Assembly: GCF_000972845.2 (NCBI RefSeq)
Contig: NC_040016.1
Location: 20,302,005 to 20,366,004, forward strand
Direction: 5' to 3'
From: Larimichthys crocea
Lineage: Eukaryota; Chordata; Actinopteri; Sciaenidae
Length of the DNA: 64,000 nucleotides
The position numbers were made by a program, and so were the translations under genes. Positions 1-10,804 of this stretch are shown piece by piece (position 1 is the first letter of the stretch; each line of letters begins with the position of its first letter). The notes beneath the pieces were generated by a model that saw nothing but the letters and a program-made list of their open reading frames with translations, had not been told where the DNA came from and made no database searches.

Positions 1-1170
1 AAATCACAGCTAACCCAAAAACTAACCGAAAGGGCTACTGTTTGGTTGTAGAACCAGGTACCAGATGGTTTCCACCTGGTTCGTTAGTGCTCGTCGTTGT
101 AACGACTGTCACCAGAGTCGTTTAACACCTGACTGTCTGGTGTGAACGACAGTTAAAGTGACCTGGACAATGGTTGTTCATGTCACTTGAGGTCCGGTGT
201 GGGCGATGGTCATTGGTTTCTCTACTTTTACACAGATAGCCTCCCTCCACTCCTCTTTTAAACCACCTGTCTTCCCTGTGTAAAATGCAGATATTATTGT
301 CACACTCAAACTCATGCGCTCTGCCTGGGGTGTGTAGAAATTACATGAATGGGTGGTTGGATGAACAAGCTACCAGGATGAGTAAGTGAATGACGGGATG
401 AATGCATACAAAGCCATGGATGTTCAGTGCTCACAGTGCCACTAACGCTGCAAGCAAACTCACAAAAAAGGCAATATTTCACAATTTATTAAAACAGTTT
501 TTTACCCTTTATTGATAGTTCAAGTTTGCCTCATTAACTCTACTGTCAGTTTGAGTTCTTCACTTCCAGCGTTTGCTTGTTTGCTCTCAAAATAAAAAAT
601 CAAATTGCTTCAAATGAGAGTATCCAGCATTGCTGTGTCACAGTGCAGAGCAGGGGACTAGAATAGCTCAGTGGATTGTTATGAACCGAAGTAATCCTGC
701 ACTAAATGGTACCTTTGTGAAACTTTTAATCCGCAGTGTGTTTTGGAGCAATTTAAGTGCCGTTTCATTCCTATCTCAACATTTTTGAGGCTGTCTTGCC
801 AAAAACACAAAGAAACAGAGTGTTTCTTCTTTTACGTCACAATAAGTTTGGTCACTTGTTTCAATGTGGATACCTCCATTAGTAGACATATATGTAGTAC
901 ACTGTTTACACTGTGTACTAGAGTAGTGCTTTATCTTGGCAGGGTTGTTGTCTCAATTCAAGTACGGTTGTTGTGCACTCCTCAGAAATGACGAACAACA
1001 TTTAACTGCTTCTTCTTTGCCAAACTACAACCGTGCGGGGGATTAAAACCAACATTATACTGCCAACATATGAACATAAAACATATCTACAACTTATATT
1101 TGTATATTGCGGGATTCATCGCAACCGATTCAGCTCTAGCAGCTTCCTTGGACAGCCAAATTGTCAACCA
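1..1170. other. AT-rich non-coding DNA, no supported gene
   Basis: No exon-like reading frame, signal-peptide start or RNA gene is apparent. It may be podxl2 intron 1 or upstream flank. A short tandem GGTT/GATG-rich tract near 340-410 recurs weakly at 2305-2440. Confidence 0.4.
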
Positions 1171-1175
1171 CTGAC

Positions 1176-1446
1176 CCAGTGCCGGTCCTGGCCACATTTG
1201 CGCCCTGGGCGAACACCCCCCCCCCGAGGTGAACATTTTCTCGTGCGCCCTCACGGCCGCCGGTGCGCCCCTGGATGCGCCGTGCGCCCCCATCATTCCG
1301 TCCGCAGCATCCGTCTGCCTTGTCAACACCCCACAACCGGGGCGCCCGCTGCGCTAACTTAATGGGCGGTATCGCTCGTGCGCCCCCCACAGAGATTGCG
1401 CCCTGGGCGGACGCCCACATTGCCCATAGCTAAGACCGGCCCTGCA
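1176..1446. mobile_element. GC-rich small DNA element with inverted ends (hAT-like MITE)
   Basis: Left end cagtgccggtcctgg and right end accggccctgcactg are inverted copies with small differences, and both are followed inward by gcgccctgggcg (inverted at the right end). The interior is full of tgcgcccc-type words unlike the AT-rich flanks. The pattern resembles teleost MITEs; hAT assignment is inference from the end motif. Confidence 0.55.
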
Positions 1447-1765
1447 CTGACCACACAACTCAACTTTTTGACTGTTATAAGTGCACCACCTGTCAATCAA
1501 AGTGTCCACACTGTTAATTCTATATAACTTTAAGTCTTAATATAATGTGAACAGGTGAGTTGTATATAAATTCACCCTCAGTACAGAGGAAGAACAGGGA
1601 AATTAGCTACAGAGACCAAAACTGTTTTTTGTACCAGGCTGTAAACATGTTTATTTCTGCTGTGAAGTTGGACATTTGAACATGGGGACTTATGGAGACT
1701 GACTCACTTCTGGAGCCAGCCTCAAGTGGACGTTTGAGGAACCGCAGTTTTTTTGGCACTTCTGC
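1445..1765 (+). repeat. dispersed repeat R1, copy 1
   Basis: Contains the recurring core words aacaggtgagttgtatat, tgtaccaggctgtaaacatg and acttatggagactgactcac found in six other places in the window. Directly abuts the GC-rich element on its left. Confidence 0.85.
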
Positions 1766-1769
1766 ATGG

Positions 1770-3095
1770 GCTTCAAATTGGCCAAGCAGTTTTTGTGCCT
1801 AAACCTAACCAAACTGTGACTGTTTAAGGGTGCGTCATGTAGTAGACGTGTCCTGTAGTAATGTGTACAGTGTATCAGCATGTTAGTATCCTGACGTTTA
1901 GTTCAAAGCAGCTCTGTGCCTCAGTGCAGCTGCACAGAGCTGCTCGCATGACTCTAGTAGTCTCTCTAAGACTTTCTTATTGCTTAATCCTCATAAAACT
2001 TTTTAGGAAGTTCAGTGACTTGAGTTTGAAGTGCTTCTTCAGCAGCAGTCAGCTCAGCTACTTCACACACAGTGCCCTCCTTTTTGGAAATCATTTAGTC
2101 AGCAGGAAGGAACTAGTGGATCTGTGTCATCTAAGACTGTGGGGCTTTACGGTGACAGAGAGCTTAACATGCTGCAGACGTGTTTCAGACGTGTTGGCTA
2201 TGATATTGTAATCTGCTCAGTTAGCCCCGGAGGTCAGACAGCCATCTGTGGTCCCAGACAGAGAGCAATATGGGATACAAGTAGTGAGGTCTCGGCCTCC
2301 GATTAGCGATGGATGGACGTATAGATGGATGCAGCTACCCGGATGAGTAGGTGGATGACAGGACAAATGTGTATGAAGCCACGGATGAACTGATGAGCAA
2401 ATGAAGGAATGAATAAGACACGAGGAGGAATTGAATGTCAAGTAGATAAGAATGAACTAAAAGCACTTGTTATCGCTCCACGCAGTGGAAATAAAACAAA
2501 GTGCTTGTATCTCTCCATCTCTCTCAGGGCTGCGGTTCCTGAGAAAGAATGCAGGACAACAAAACACATTAAATCTGTATAGGGAACAAATTAAAGTGAT
2601 TTGATCCACTCAGATCTCCTTGAACTTGTTACAGCTAAAGTCCACCGGGCACAGATGGGACGCTTTCAGATCGTAAAAACAGACAAAAAGGAAAAAATTT
2701 GACTACGAAGCACATTTACTCACGGTAGAAGCACAAAAGCCAAATAAAAATGACCAAATCTGAGCAAGTTAACAAAGTCACTTTTTTTTTTTTTTAACTT
2801 TTCATTTGACTTGTTTTTAAGAGACACTTTGGGTTAAACATGTCTCATTATACACAGATGGTGCGAAAACAGACTTCCTTCAGCTTTTCCATTATTCGTA
2901 CAAAGGTAATGAAAGTAAACCTCATGGACTCATGTTGGAGATAAGAAGTCCGTGTCAGGGCCAGATCATAATACCACTATGTCAGTGGTACATGATAATG
3001 GTAAATGGTATATATCAGTTGTATATGTCAGTGATATATGTCAGTGGAACACAACAACATCATAATCAAACTGTTTTTTCCTCTCTTTCCCGTAG
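1770..3095. other. non-coding DNA before first visible podxl2 exon
   Basis: Likely podxl2 intron. A T-run at 2784-2797 and short repeats of gtcagtg/gtatat near 2980-3050 are the only structure. No start exon with a signal peptide was recognised. Confidence 0.45.
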
Positions 3096-3439
3096 CTCTT
3101 CTGGCCAGCTGTGATGCCTTCAGATTGGGTTCTTCCCAGCGCATCATACCCCTCAGTCCTCCAGTTGCCCGTCTATTCCAGGATGAAGGCGCAGCCCAGC
3201 CACACTTCATCCAGGAATTAGTCAGAACCAAACGCCACTCCGTCCAAGAGTTAGTGCGTGCACAGCCTCATCTGGTTCATGACATGGGCTGGCCAGAGAT
3301 ACATGAAACATCCCGTTCTCAGGGCAAGATGGACTCTGCTAACTTCTCTCAGTTAAACCCGCCATCATCCGCCAGTCAGGATGTAGCCAGGACCCGAGAC
3401 GCTTTGGATGAAAACCAAGATGTGGAAGACGAGATGGAG
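3096..3439 (+). CDS. podxl2: podxl2 visible exon 1 (end of signal peptide, N-terminal ectodomain)
   Basis: Acceptor cccgtag before 3096 and donor GTGAGG at 3440. It enters with two bases of a split codon and reads LLASCDAFRLGSSQR, the tail of a signal peptide and the mature N-terminus, then a Gln/His/Glu-rich ectodomain. The upstream partner exon is not visible. Confidence 0.9.
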
Positions 3440-6400
3440 GTGAGGTTAAGTTAAAGGTGATGTTACTTTAAAGATTAAACGTTAAGAGAATATTTTATGG
3501 TTATCAGTCAGACTGTCTGACCAAATATCTTTCTACTTTCAGCGCATGGTTCATCTGGCTATTCCCCAGGATACAGAAAGCTACAGGGGACACCTAGACT
3601 CCACTGACCCAGAGAAGGAGCTTATCAGTGGGCCCGGAGCTGGCGATGCCTCCCTGGAGGCCTCAGGCTTCTATGGAACGGACATGGAGGACAGAGACAG
3701 AGGAGAGGAGGGAGTAGAGGACAGAGAGAGAAGAGGAGGAGAAGACGAGTGGGAGAGAGACGCAGAGAGGAGAGGAGGAGACGTCAGAGGAGAGGAAGAA
3801 GAGAGGGGAGGAGGAACAGACGATGGAGATGTTCGTGTACTGGATGCATTAGAGGCTAACCACACAACCCCAGATCTGGACGCTCTGATTGGTTAGTAGA
3901 GATAATGTTCCCCACAGAACCAACTCAATAGATCACATGATACACACCATGTTAGACCTATCTGTGATCTCACACTACATGCAACCAGGTCTTTAGAATT
4001 ATTATTAATAAACTGGCTTAACACTAACTCCTCTCCAGGTTAAAAAGCCATTAAAAAGTGATCATTTATTGTTAAAACGGGTCAACCGCTGCGGCATAAA
4101 CGCAACAGATCAGTCAAACTACTGACATATACCTGTTGTGTTCTGGCTTTGTTTATTGTACGAACCCAGCATCTAAATCTGAACCTGGCTTGATATTTAC
4201 GCTGCAAAATAGAGACACAAAGAAGTTTAATTTGGTTTACGTCCAACAGACAGAGACATAAACAGTAAAAGTAAGTGAGCGAGTGCCGGCCTCGATAAAT
4301 TCGGTTTATCGGCAAAATAAAAAGTTATTTCCAGATTGTTTCACAGCGGTTACATTCAACACAAACAGACACAGCTTCAGCAACCCGCTGCCCAAAACCG
4401 ACTTATCACATTATAACGTGGTACTGATAAGTTTCTATTTTTAAATTGTTTACCTCTCAAGCTACGAGTAGACTTTCTTTGCATGTGTTGTCAAGTAAAA
4501 CTCCTTATTTCTTTATTTTTTATATTCAAAGCTAAATGGGCCTCTAACTAACAAATAAAATACTATTTTAACAACATAAATCCAGTAATGCATTCGTTGT
4601 TTCATCACTGAACATCTATTGTATGTCTGTGAGTCTCGGTTACAAGCACACTGTCAAAACCTCATGACAACTATGGAAAGAAGACGAGAGGTTTATTCAT
4701 ATGAAGTTTACTCACAGACACTAACATGTGTTCCTGACATGTCTCTTTGTGTCACGAAGGCTACAGTCCATCGTTCAACCCCTCCAGTTCGCAGCAGCCT
4801 CGTTTATTCTCCCCAGATGAGATGCATGATTCTGGGCTACAGGAGCATCGTGCATCCCCGGTCCTGGAGGTGAGGACACAGATATAAGACACTGTTTTTC
4901 AATAAAAAATTCAGACAGCAGCAGGTAGCATGAAGAAAAAAGAGAGATCACCAGCTGCACTCGGATTTTAATTGGATCACAGTAAATCAGATGTAATCCA
5001 GGGCTCACCTACTAACCCTGCACTGAATGGTTTAATTAGTCTTTAACTGCTTTATGTGATTAGTGGTGTCTCGTTGGCCCATATCGAACTGACTCAGCAA
5101 AAAACGGATGCGCACAGCCACAACAAGCGCCACAAATAAATGAATTTAAACATTGTTTTAACCTTTAACTGTCACCACAACCCGTGTCCGCCTCAGGTGG
5201 GTCCTCTAGAGAGAGAGCTGTGGGAGGCAGAGGGGGAGGAAGATGGTCACGCCAGTGGCTATGGAGACCTTCACTCCTCCATTACGACAACCGTCGCTAC
5301 ATCTACTGCTACTTCAGCTGCTGCTGCTGCTGGTGGAGACACTGAGGGAACTGCCACCCCTGAGACGGACACGGGGACAGACTTTGGACTGCTGGGAAGT
5401 TATATACCTGGGAAAGGTAACACACAGTTCAAAAAATGTTGTTCAGTCCAAGCCGAGATAGCTCAACAACTGTTGGATGGATTGTCATTAAATTTGGTCC
5501 AAATGTTCGTGGTCCCCTGAGGATGAATCCAATATAGTCAACTCATTGCAATGTATCCAGTATTTTGAGCTGAGCTGTCACTCACAAATCAGTTATAAAA
5601 CCTGCAAACCGTTACAAACTGAACTCTTTGCAAGCAGAGTGAACTTCCTGAATGAATCAGTAGCTTTTAGCAGCGGAGCACTGTTGTCAGCTCAGCTGGG
5701 ATTGGCCTTTAATTACACGGTTTGTCACTGCAGATGAAACAGAGGACGAAGAGACGGAGAGGGAGGAGGAGGAAGACGAAGAAATTGGGCTGGCACACAA
5801 AGGCGTTTTTACCCAGAATCCCACTGTACCAGAGATTGGCATGGCTCCCAGCAGACAGCCTCTGCAGCCCAGCGTGGAGGAAGAGGAGGAGCTGGAGCAG
5901 GGAAGAGACGAGTTCAAAGGTGAGAAGCGACAACCTCCGTACCTGTAAAGTGAAGCCAGTCCAGAAGTGAATGGTCATTTAAACAGATGCATTATATATA
6001 TTATATCTTCTCTTCAGGCGTTGGACTGAGCGACAGGAGTGACGAGGTGGAGGAGGAGGAATGGAGAAAGATGGAGAAAGAGGGAATCAGACACATCATC
6101 CCGCTCACCACGGATCCCTCTGCCACCGTCGGCTTCACCGACCCCTCCTGGGATTGGTTGGACAAGACCACGCCCCAGCCGGCCCAGAGGTCAGAGGTCA
6201 GGGGAGGTGGGATCACAGAGGTCTTCTTACCGGACAGTGATTTTGATGACATGGAGGAGCCACAGCAGGTGCGTTTACATGCAAGATGACATTCATTCAT
6301 TCATAACTGTTTCTAACCTCGGCTGACTCTGGATCTTTCAGGTCATGTGTGTAAACTGGAGCGAGCTGGCTGGACGAGGATACGTCATCCTCCACATGAC

Positions 6401-9239
6401 GCAAAACTTGAACTGTGTAAGTACCAGAGAGGGACGGGGATAGATTCATCATGTCCAGTTGTTGGTAGTGTTGGAGAGGAGGTCCTCTCTGAAGAGCTGG
6501 AGGTCTTCAGGAGGTTTTTGAAGGTAGAGAGGGACGCGCCTGATCTGGTAGGAACTGGTAGGACGTTCCACCTGTGTGAGGATGTTCAAGTCGGTGGGGC
6601 AAGGGTAAGCAGGGTAACATTTGACCTTTTGGGCTGATTGAAGTCCAGGCGTCAGGAGAGCGTTACAGTAATTCATTTATTTAGCATTATCATGTGTACG
6701 AGACAGACACAGAGGTTATTTCCGTACTTGTTGGATAGTTGAATAGCACCTGAAACCCCCTCCGGCTAACACCTATCAGATGTTGTACTGTGGGAGTGCC
6801 GTGTCAGACAGTTTTGTCATGTTTCCTGTGCACAAACATCATTAATGTCTCTGTCTGTCAGAGAGTGTGCAGTGTTATTCCCATTTGTGTCCAGTTGAAC
6901 CAGCTCTAAACACCTTTACCTCCAGATTTTTGGACGTGGTCAAGGCTTTGTTTGTTTCCTCGAGACAACCCGGACAGACCCGTCCGGACCTTCAGCTCTT
7001 CATCTTTCATCCAAACTTTAAATGTAGATGTGAATGTTTGTGACTCCAGCAGCAGCCAGACTTTCTCTCCCACGCTGTCAAGAGTCGAGCAAAAGCTGAA
7101 GGAGTTCGCTTGAGTTGTACAGACAGATAAAACTGCTGGAGGCCATCTGTTTGTGTGTGTGCATGCGGTACTGAGGGAGGAGAGACCTTCACAACAGTGT
7201 CTGTCGCCATGGCAGCAACACAAACCTTCAAAACCGCCACTGCAGTGATTTTATGGTTGGTACGGCAACATGGATGGAGCCCGAACTGAACGCTCTTATA
7301 TCCTCTCTTTTAAAACGTTGCATCGTTCTTTTGTATCTGTGTGAATTCATTTTTTGTGTTCACAAATAATGAATGAGCTCCTGCTTCAGTGCGAGCTGTA
7401 GAGAGAGACATCTGCAGGGAGATCAAGTATTAACTTGTAGAAAAATGTGTGTGTGTGTGTGACAGGAGGAGTTTCGTGCAGACCAGGGCGTACGGTTGCT
7501 GAAGATCATGGAGCGAGTGTTTGCTCGAAGAATGAAAAGCCCAGAGGGATCATGGGAACTCTATCTCAGCAAGCCTACACACCAGCAACACCAGCTGCTG
7601 ATGAACGTGGCATCTGCGCACGGTACACACACACACAAATGAAGACATAGCTGCACACATCCACGTGTGATGTCGGTTTTTAAATCTGTTAACTGTTCAT
7701 GTGTCTTCCAGGAGTGATAGATACCAAGGACGTGCTGGGCATGCTGGGAGAAATCAGGAAAAGTTTGAATAAGGTACGCTGTTGTCCAATAACTTCTTTT
7801 TTGTGACCGTTTCCAATCCAAACGATTGTCACAAAAGTCCAGATTATGAGGTTTCTGCTCACTGAGAGATTTCCAGCTTGGAGCTTCATTGATTTCTGCA
7901 CACAGTTTCCTTCCTGAGTTTGTAACATCTTTAGAAAGACTTAAAGGTCAAGGTTGGCTGTTGTTGCTATGGCTCCCACGTCACTGATGGGTAGTATTTC
8001 ATCAGTTGTAGGCCTCAACAGCTGTGTGTGTTTTCCTGTTTTCATATTGCAGTGTGTAATCAAATAAACAAGAAAGAAGTTTAACCTTACAATACATAAC
8101 TCCGTCCCATAACTATCAGCAGTAATGAGTCTTAATCATAGATAGTATAAAACATGGGTGACATCACAGATACGACACCTGACCTTGACGGGTTCCGGCT
8201 AATCCAAAAAATGGGCAAAAACATGAATTATGGGTGAAACCTGGTTGCTCAAACAAGCCAACCTGTCAATCAAAGCGTCCAAGCTCGTAATCCTGCATAA
8301 CTTTAAGCCTTAATATAATCTGAACAGGTGAGTTGTATATGAATTCACCCTCAGTACAGTTGTCATGAACGGGGAAATTAGCTACAGAGACCAAAACTGT
8401 TTTTTGTACCAGGCTGTAAACATGTTTATTTCTGCTGTGAAGTTGGACATTTGAACATGGGGACTTATGGAGACTGACTCACTTCTGGAGCCAGCCTCAA
8501 GTGGACGTTTGAGGAACTGCAGTTTTTGGATACAAGATGAAAGAAATGGATAAAAGATGTGTGCATGTTTGTGTTCGTATCCAGTTATTGTGTGACTGAT
8601 TGTGTAAATTCGCTTCATCAGGTGGGCATCCAGAACTACAGCGAGGCCAGTAGTTGCCAGTCTCGGCCCAGTCAAACACGCAGCGACTACGGCAAGCTGT
8701 TTGTGGTTCTGGTGATCATCGGCTCCGTCTGCATGGTCATCATCACATCTGGATTTATTTACATCTGCTGGCAACGACGACTGCCTGCGACCAAGACTAC
8801 GGTAGGCAAACAGACACACACACACACAGTTAACTCACTCACATACAGGTGCATAAAACAAGCGCACCTGTAATCCTGCCATGCTCTTTTAACTCGTACA
8901 GTTCCGCGCCGAGGAACTTCACTTTGTGGAGAACGGTTGCCACGACAACCCCACGCTGGACGTGGCCAATGACAGCCAGCCTGAGATGCAGGAGAAAAAG
9001 CCGAGTACCAACGGGCTGGCGGGGGGAGGAGAAGGAGGCGGGGAGGACAGCAATCGCTGGCAGGTGATTGGACGAGTAAATAAATGAATGAGTCACAGCA
9101 GCCGTGGCAGCGGTTCGGAAAAGATAATCTCTATTCTGCCTGACAACAGCGTAAAGCCTTTCATCCTTTTTTTTTGCAGGTCTTTGTCAATCAAGCAGCG
9201 ACTGAAGAGGAAGAAGAGGAGCAGGACACACATCTCTGA
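3096..9239 (+). CDS. podxl2: podxl2 (podocalyxin-like 2 / endoglycan), 5'-incomplete, 12 visible coding exons
   Basis: Type I membrane sialomucin of the CD34/podocalyxin family; mammalian endoglycan can act as a selectin ligand. Exons read by hand at 3096-3439, 3543-3891, 4760-4869, 5197-5416, 5734-5919, 6018-6268, 6342-6416, 7466-7622, 7712-7773, 8622-8801, 8902-9063 and 9180-9239 join in one open phase and give 717 complete residues plus stop. The ectodomain is very acidic (runs of Glu/Asp/Arg in the second and fifth visible exons) with a Ser/Thr/Ala mucin-like stretch in the fourth. A membrane-proximal domain carries the CVNW...NLNC cysteines. Then come the segment GIQNYSEASSC, a transmembrane helix (KLFVVLVIIGSVCMVIITSG), WQRRLP, and a tail with FVENGCHDNPTLDVA ending in DTHL. 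These membrane and tail motifs match human PODXL2 closely. The first visible exon opens inside the signal peptide (ALLASCDAFR), so the start exon is missing. Longer than the roughly 600-residue human protein. Confidence 0.96.
3543..3891 (+). CDS. podxl2: podxl2 visible exon 2 (charged, acidic ectodomain)
   Basis: Acceptor tactttcag, donor GTTAGT at 3892. Codes for a strongly charged region; 3670-3830 is a purine-only low-complexity stretch of Glu, Arg, Gly and Asp. The motif GFYGTDMEDRD places a tyrosine in acidic context, a possible tyrosine-sulfation site by analogy with mammalian endoglycan (inference). Leaves phase 1. Confidence 0.9.
4120..4400. repeat. dispersed repeat R2, copy in podxl2 intron
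   Basis: Shares cctgttgtgttctggctt, atttacgctgca, aaaataaaaagtta and attgtttcacagcggttac in the same order with 16690-16915 in the blcap intron. Element class unknown. Confidence 0.7.
4760..4869 (+). CDS. podxl2: podxl2 visible exon 3
   Basis: Acceptor cacgaag, donor GTGAGG at 4870. 110 nt completing the split Gly, reading GYSPSFNPSSSQQPRLFSPD and ending VLE. Phase fits both neighbours, but nothing marks a domain; recognised by splice sites and open phase. Confidence 0.85.
5197..5416 (+). CDS. podxl2: podxl2 visible exon 4 (Ser/Thr/Ala mucin-like)
   Basis: Acceptor cgcctcag, donor GTAACA at 5417. Begins VGPLERELWEAEGEED, then a Thr/Ser/Ala-rich run with a five-alanine tract encoded by GCT repeats, typical of an O-glycosylated stalk. 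Leaves phase 1. Confidence 0.88.
5425..5560. repeat. teleost dispersed repeat fragment in podxl2 intron
   Basis: The words agctcaacaactgttggatgg, aaatttggtccaaatgttc and cccctgaggatgaat belong to a repeat type very common in bony fish, recognised from memory; related wording occurs near 44910-45560. Confidence 0.5.
5734..5919 (+). CDS. podxl2: podxl2 visible exon 5 (Glu/Asp-rich)
   Basis: Acceptor cactgcag, donor GTGAGA at 5920. Begins DETEDEETEREEEEDEE and ends VEEEEELEQGRDEFK; the acidic block parallels the polyacidic region of endoglycan. Phase fits both sides. Confidence 0.9.
6018..6268 (+). CDS. podxl2: podxl2 visible exon 6
   Basis: Acceptor tctcttcag, donor GTGCGT at 6269. Reads GVGLSDRSDEVEEEEWRKME, then IIPLTTDPS and a Trp-containing segment DPSWDWLDKTT, ending EEPQQ. 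251 nt, leaving phase 0. Confidence 0.9.
6342..6416 (+). CDS. podxl2: podxl2 visible exon 7 (membrane-proximal Cys domain start)
   Basis: Acceptor ctttcag, donor GTAAGT at 6417. Exactly 25 codons, VMCVNWSELAGRGYVILHMT followed by QNLNC; the two cysteines and the W..LAG..Y.IL.MT pattern match the conserved juxtamembrane domain of human PODXL2. Confidence 0.95.
6430..7440. other. podxl2 intron with a dispersed-repeat fragment
   Basis: 6510-6660 (ggaactggtaggacgttccac) resembles a teleost retrotransposon-type repeat. The rest shows nothing beyond ordinary intron sequence. Confidence 0.35.
7466..7622 (+). CDS. podxl2: podxl2 visible exon 8
   Basis: 157 nt, donor GTACAC at 7623. Reads EEFRADQGVRLLKIMERVFA, later WELYLSKPTHQQHQLLMNVA; the LSKP..(E/Q)..LLM pattern is conserved in PODXL2. 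The acceptor is unusual: a (TG)8 tract at 7446-7461 leads straight into acag. Confidence 0.94.
7712..7773 (+). CDS. podxl2: podxl2 visible exon 9
   Basis: Acceptor tcttccag, donor GTACGC at 7774. Reads GVIDTKDVLGMLGEIRKSLN and K; the (T)DVL.MLG.IR.SL pattern is the conserved end of the membrane-proximal domain. Confidence 0.95.
8140..8535 (+). repeat. dispersed repeat R1, copy 2 (podxl2 intron)
   Basis: Longer copy: starts with gggtgacatcacagatacgac and has all core words through ggagccagcctcaagtggac. Lies between podxl2 visible exons 9 and 10, same strand as the gene. Confidence 0.9.
8622..8801 (+). CDS. podxl2: podxl2 visible exon 10 (transmembrane exon)
   Basis: Acceptor cttcatcag, donor GTAGGC at 8802. 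60 codons: VGIQNYSEASSCQSRPSQTR, SDYG, then the single transmembrane helix (about 8688-8765) and the cytosolic stop-transfer CWQRRLPATKTT. The strongest family match in the gene. Confidence 0.97.
8902..9063 (+). CDS. podxl2: podxl2 visible exon 11 (cytoplasmic tail)
   Basis: Acceptor ctcgtacag, donor GTGATT at 9064. 54 codons: FRAEELHFVENGCHDNPTLD, VANDSQPEMQEKKPS, then a Gly-rich linker and NRWQ. The ENGCHDNPTLDVA core is near-identical to the human tail. Confidence 0.97.
9180..9239 (+). CDS. podxl2: podxl2 last coding exon with DTHL terminus
   Basis: Acceptor tttttgcag. Nineteen codons plus TGA (9237-9239): VFVNQAATEEEEEEQDTHL. DTHL is the shared C-terminal PDZ-binding motif of podocalyxin and endoglycan, which binds NHERF-type scaffolds in mammals. 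It fixes the end of the gene. Confidence 0.97.
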   Translation, partial: VFVNQAATEEEEEEQDTHL

Positions 9240-9690
9240 TGGACGAAGAGGAAGAAGAGGAGACAGGTTATGAAGGGTGAGCGTCTTTGATAGACAGATG
9301 ATGAGTGGAGCCGAGAGGGAAGAAGAAGATGACGAGGAGGAAGAATACGAAATGTCTTTGGTGGAGACGAGGATAAAGAAAGGAGAGACAGAGGTAGTTG
9401 ATGGAAGTTAAAAGGTCTAAATCCAGAGTAACAGATGTGTTCTCCAGCCAGAGTTAAGCTGATTGAGGCGAGGAGGAGTCACTGTCATCATGCACATCAG
9501 ACACGGTATACGCTTTAAATTTCAACTTCTCTTAGGATGTCCACCTTTTCAAACGGTTAGTTGGACTTCATAGCTACATGCCCCAACTTAGAGAATATCA
9601 TCATTACATGATAACACATCTGTTTAGTGTGCCTTATGCTTTAGCTTTTTTATGCTGTGGCTGTACGAGACATGGAAAATAAAACAGGAA
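9240..9690 (+). other. podxl2: podxl2 3' untranslated region with possible poly(A) signal
   Basis: Purine-rich GAA/GAG DNA continues past the stop to about 9400, then ordinary AT-rich sequence. An AATAAA hexamer lies at 9678-9683 and is the first one after the stop. The end of the transcript is inferred, not shown. Confidence 0.45.
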
Positions 9691-9699
9691 ATGGAAAAT

Positions 9700-9900
9700 C
9701 CGAGCAGAAAGCACCTTTAATGTTTGAATGTAAAGAAGCTTTTAAAGTTTGAAGCATCGGCAGCTCCAGTTAATATTTTATTTCACATTAAGCCGAATTC
9801 TTTGACAAAATGGCCCCAACTGGTAGCAGGAAACTAAAATAATAATCTATTCCCCAGGCTGAAAATAGGTATAATACTCAAGAAAACATTGTTTACATTG
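9700..9900. other. intergenic spacer
   Basis: AT-rich sequence after podxl2 with nothing recognisable. Confidence 0.4.
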
Positions 9901-9904
9901 AATG

Positions 9905-10352
9905 CCTGTGGTGGAACGTAACTTAGTACATTTACTCAAGTATTGTACTTCAGAACATTTGTATTTTACTTGAGTATTTTAATTTTCTGCTACTTTATAC
10001 TTTTCTTTCTCCACAACATTTACCTGTAAGCTTGAGTTATTAGCCATTTTACATACAAAACATATGAGGAGCTTACAGAAAAGATGAAACTACCCATCAG
10101 TGTATGAAGTAAAGTTAGTAAAAATTGCTTTATTTCGAACAGTAAAAATCTTATTTACACATTAATCCATTGTTAATCCAATACTGCTTAATAGCATAAC
10201 ACTTCCTCCATTCTTCCATTCTACCAGTACTTCTGTACTTTTACTTAAGTAACATTTTGAATGTAAAATTTTTACTACCGAGTATTTTCACAGTGTGGTA
10301 TTGTTAATTTTACTTAAAGTAAAAGGTCAGAATACTTCTTCCCACTCTGGTG
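9905..10352. mobile_element. teleost small DNA element with ends tggtggaacgtaact / ttcttcccactctgg
   Basis: Begins with gtggtggaacgtaacttagtac-type sequence and many 'tactcaagtattgtactt'-like words, and ends with aaaaggtcagaatacttcttcc. The same start (gtggtggaaagtaactaa) recurs at 36212. This is a common fish repeat; family name not assigned. Confidence 0.6.
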
Positions 10353-10804
10353 ATTACTCAAACGCCGCAGCAGTATCGCTGACAGCAACAACAAATTCAA
10401 AAGTCTAATCAGGATTGATGAGCGTGGTTTCACCTCGATGTCTGACAACAGTGATTCTTCTTAGCTACTCTGAAAAGGAAGTATAGCCCGTAGCAACTTT
10501 GAAACTAAGGTTTTGGCACTTTATCGATAGTGACTATCATCATTGAAATGCTGCATCATGTTAAATGTATTACATACAGTGACTAAAATATCTCTATTTT
10601 GCTCATAGGAATGGTTGTAACCGCTGAGGATGTTTACTGTACACTCTACAACCAGTCATGTGATTGCTATACTTACGTCCTGTTAGCCTAATATGCTTTT
10701 TATAATAGTGTTGGAATGGCTGCTGTATGCTCCTGGCTAACTCTTGAGGCTATGACACATGGGCAACATTTAGAGGCTAAAACCACAAACAAGTAGCTAA
10801 TTAC

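Noticed and set aside
1033..1420. Overlapping Pro/Arg-rich frames
   Set aside because: Created by the GC-rich inverted-end element, not by a gene.
3671..3865. Antisense Ser/Pro-rich open frame
   Set aside because: A mirror of the purine-rich podxl2 exon; composition artefact.
8382..8825. 147-codon minus-strand frame over podxl2 exon 10
   Set aside because: Half lies in repeat R1 and the rest is antisense to the transmembrane exon.
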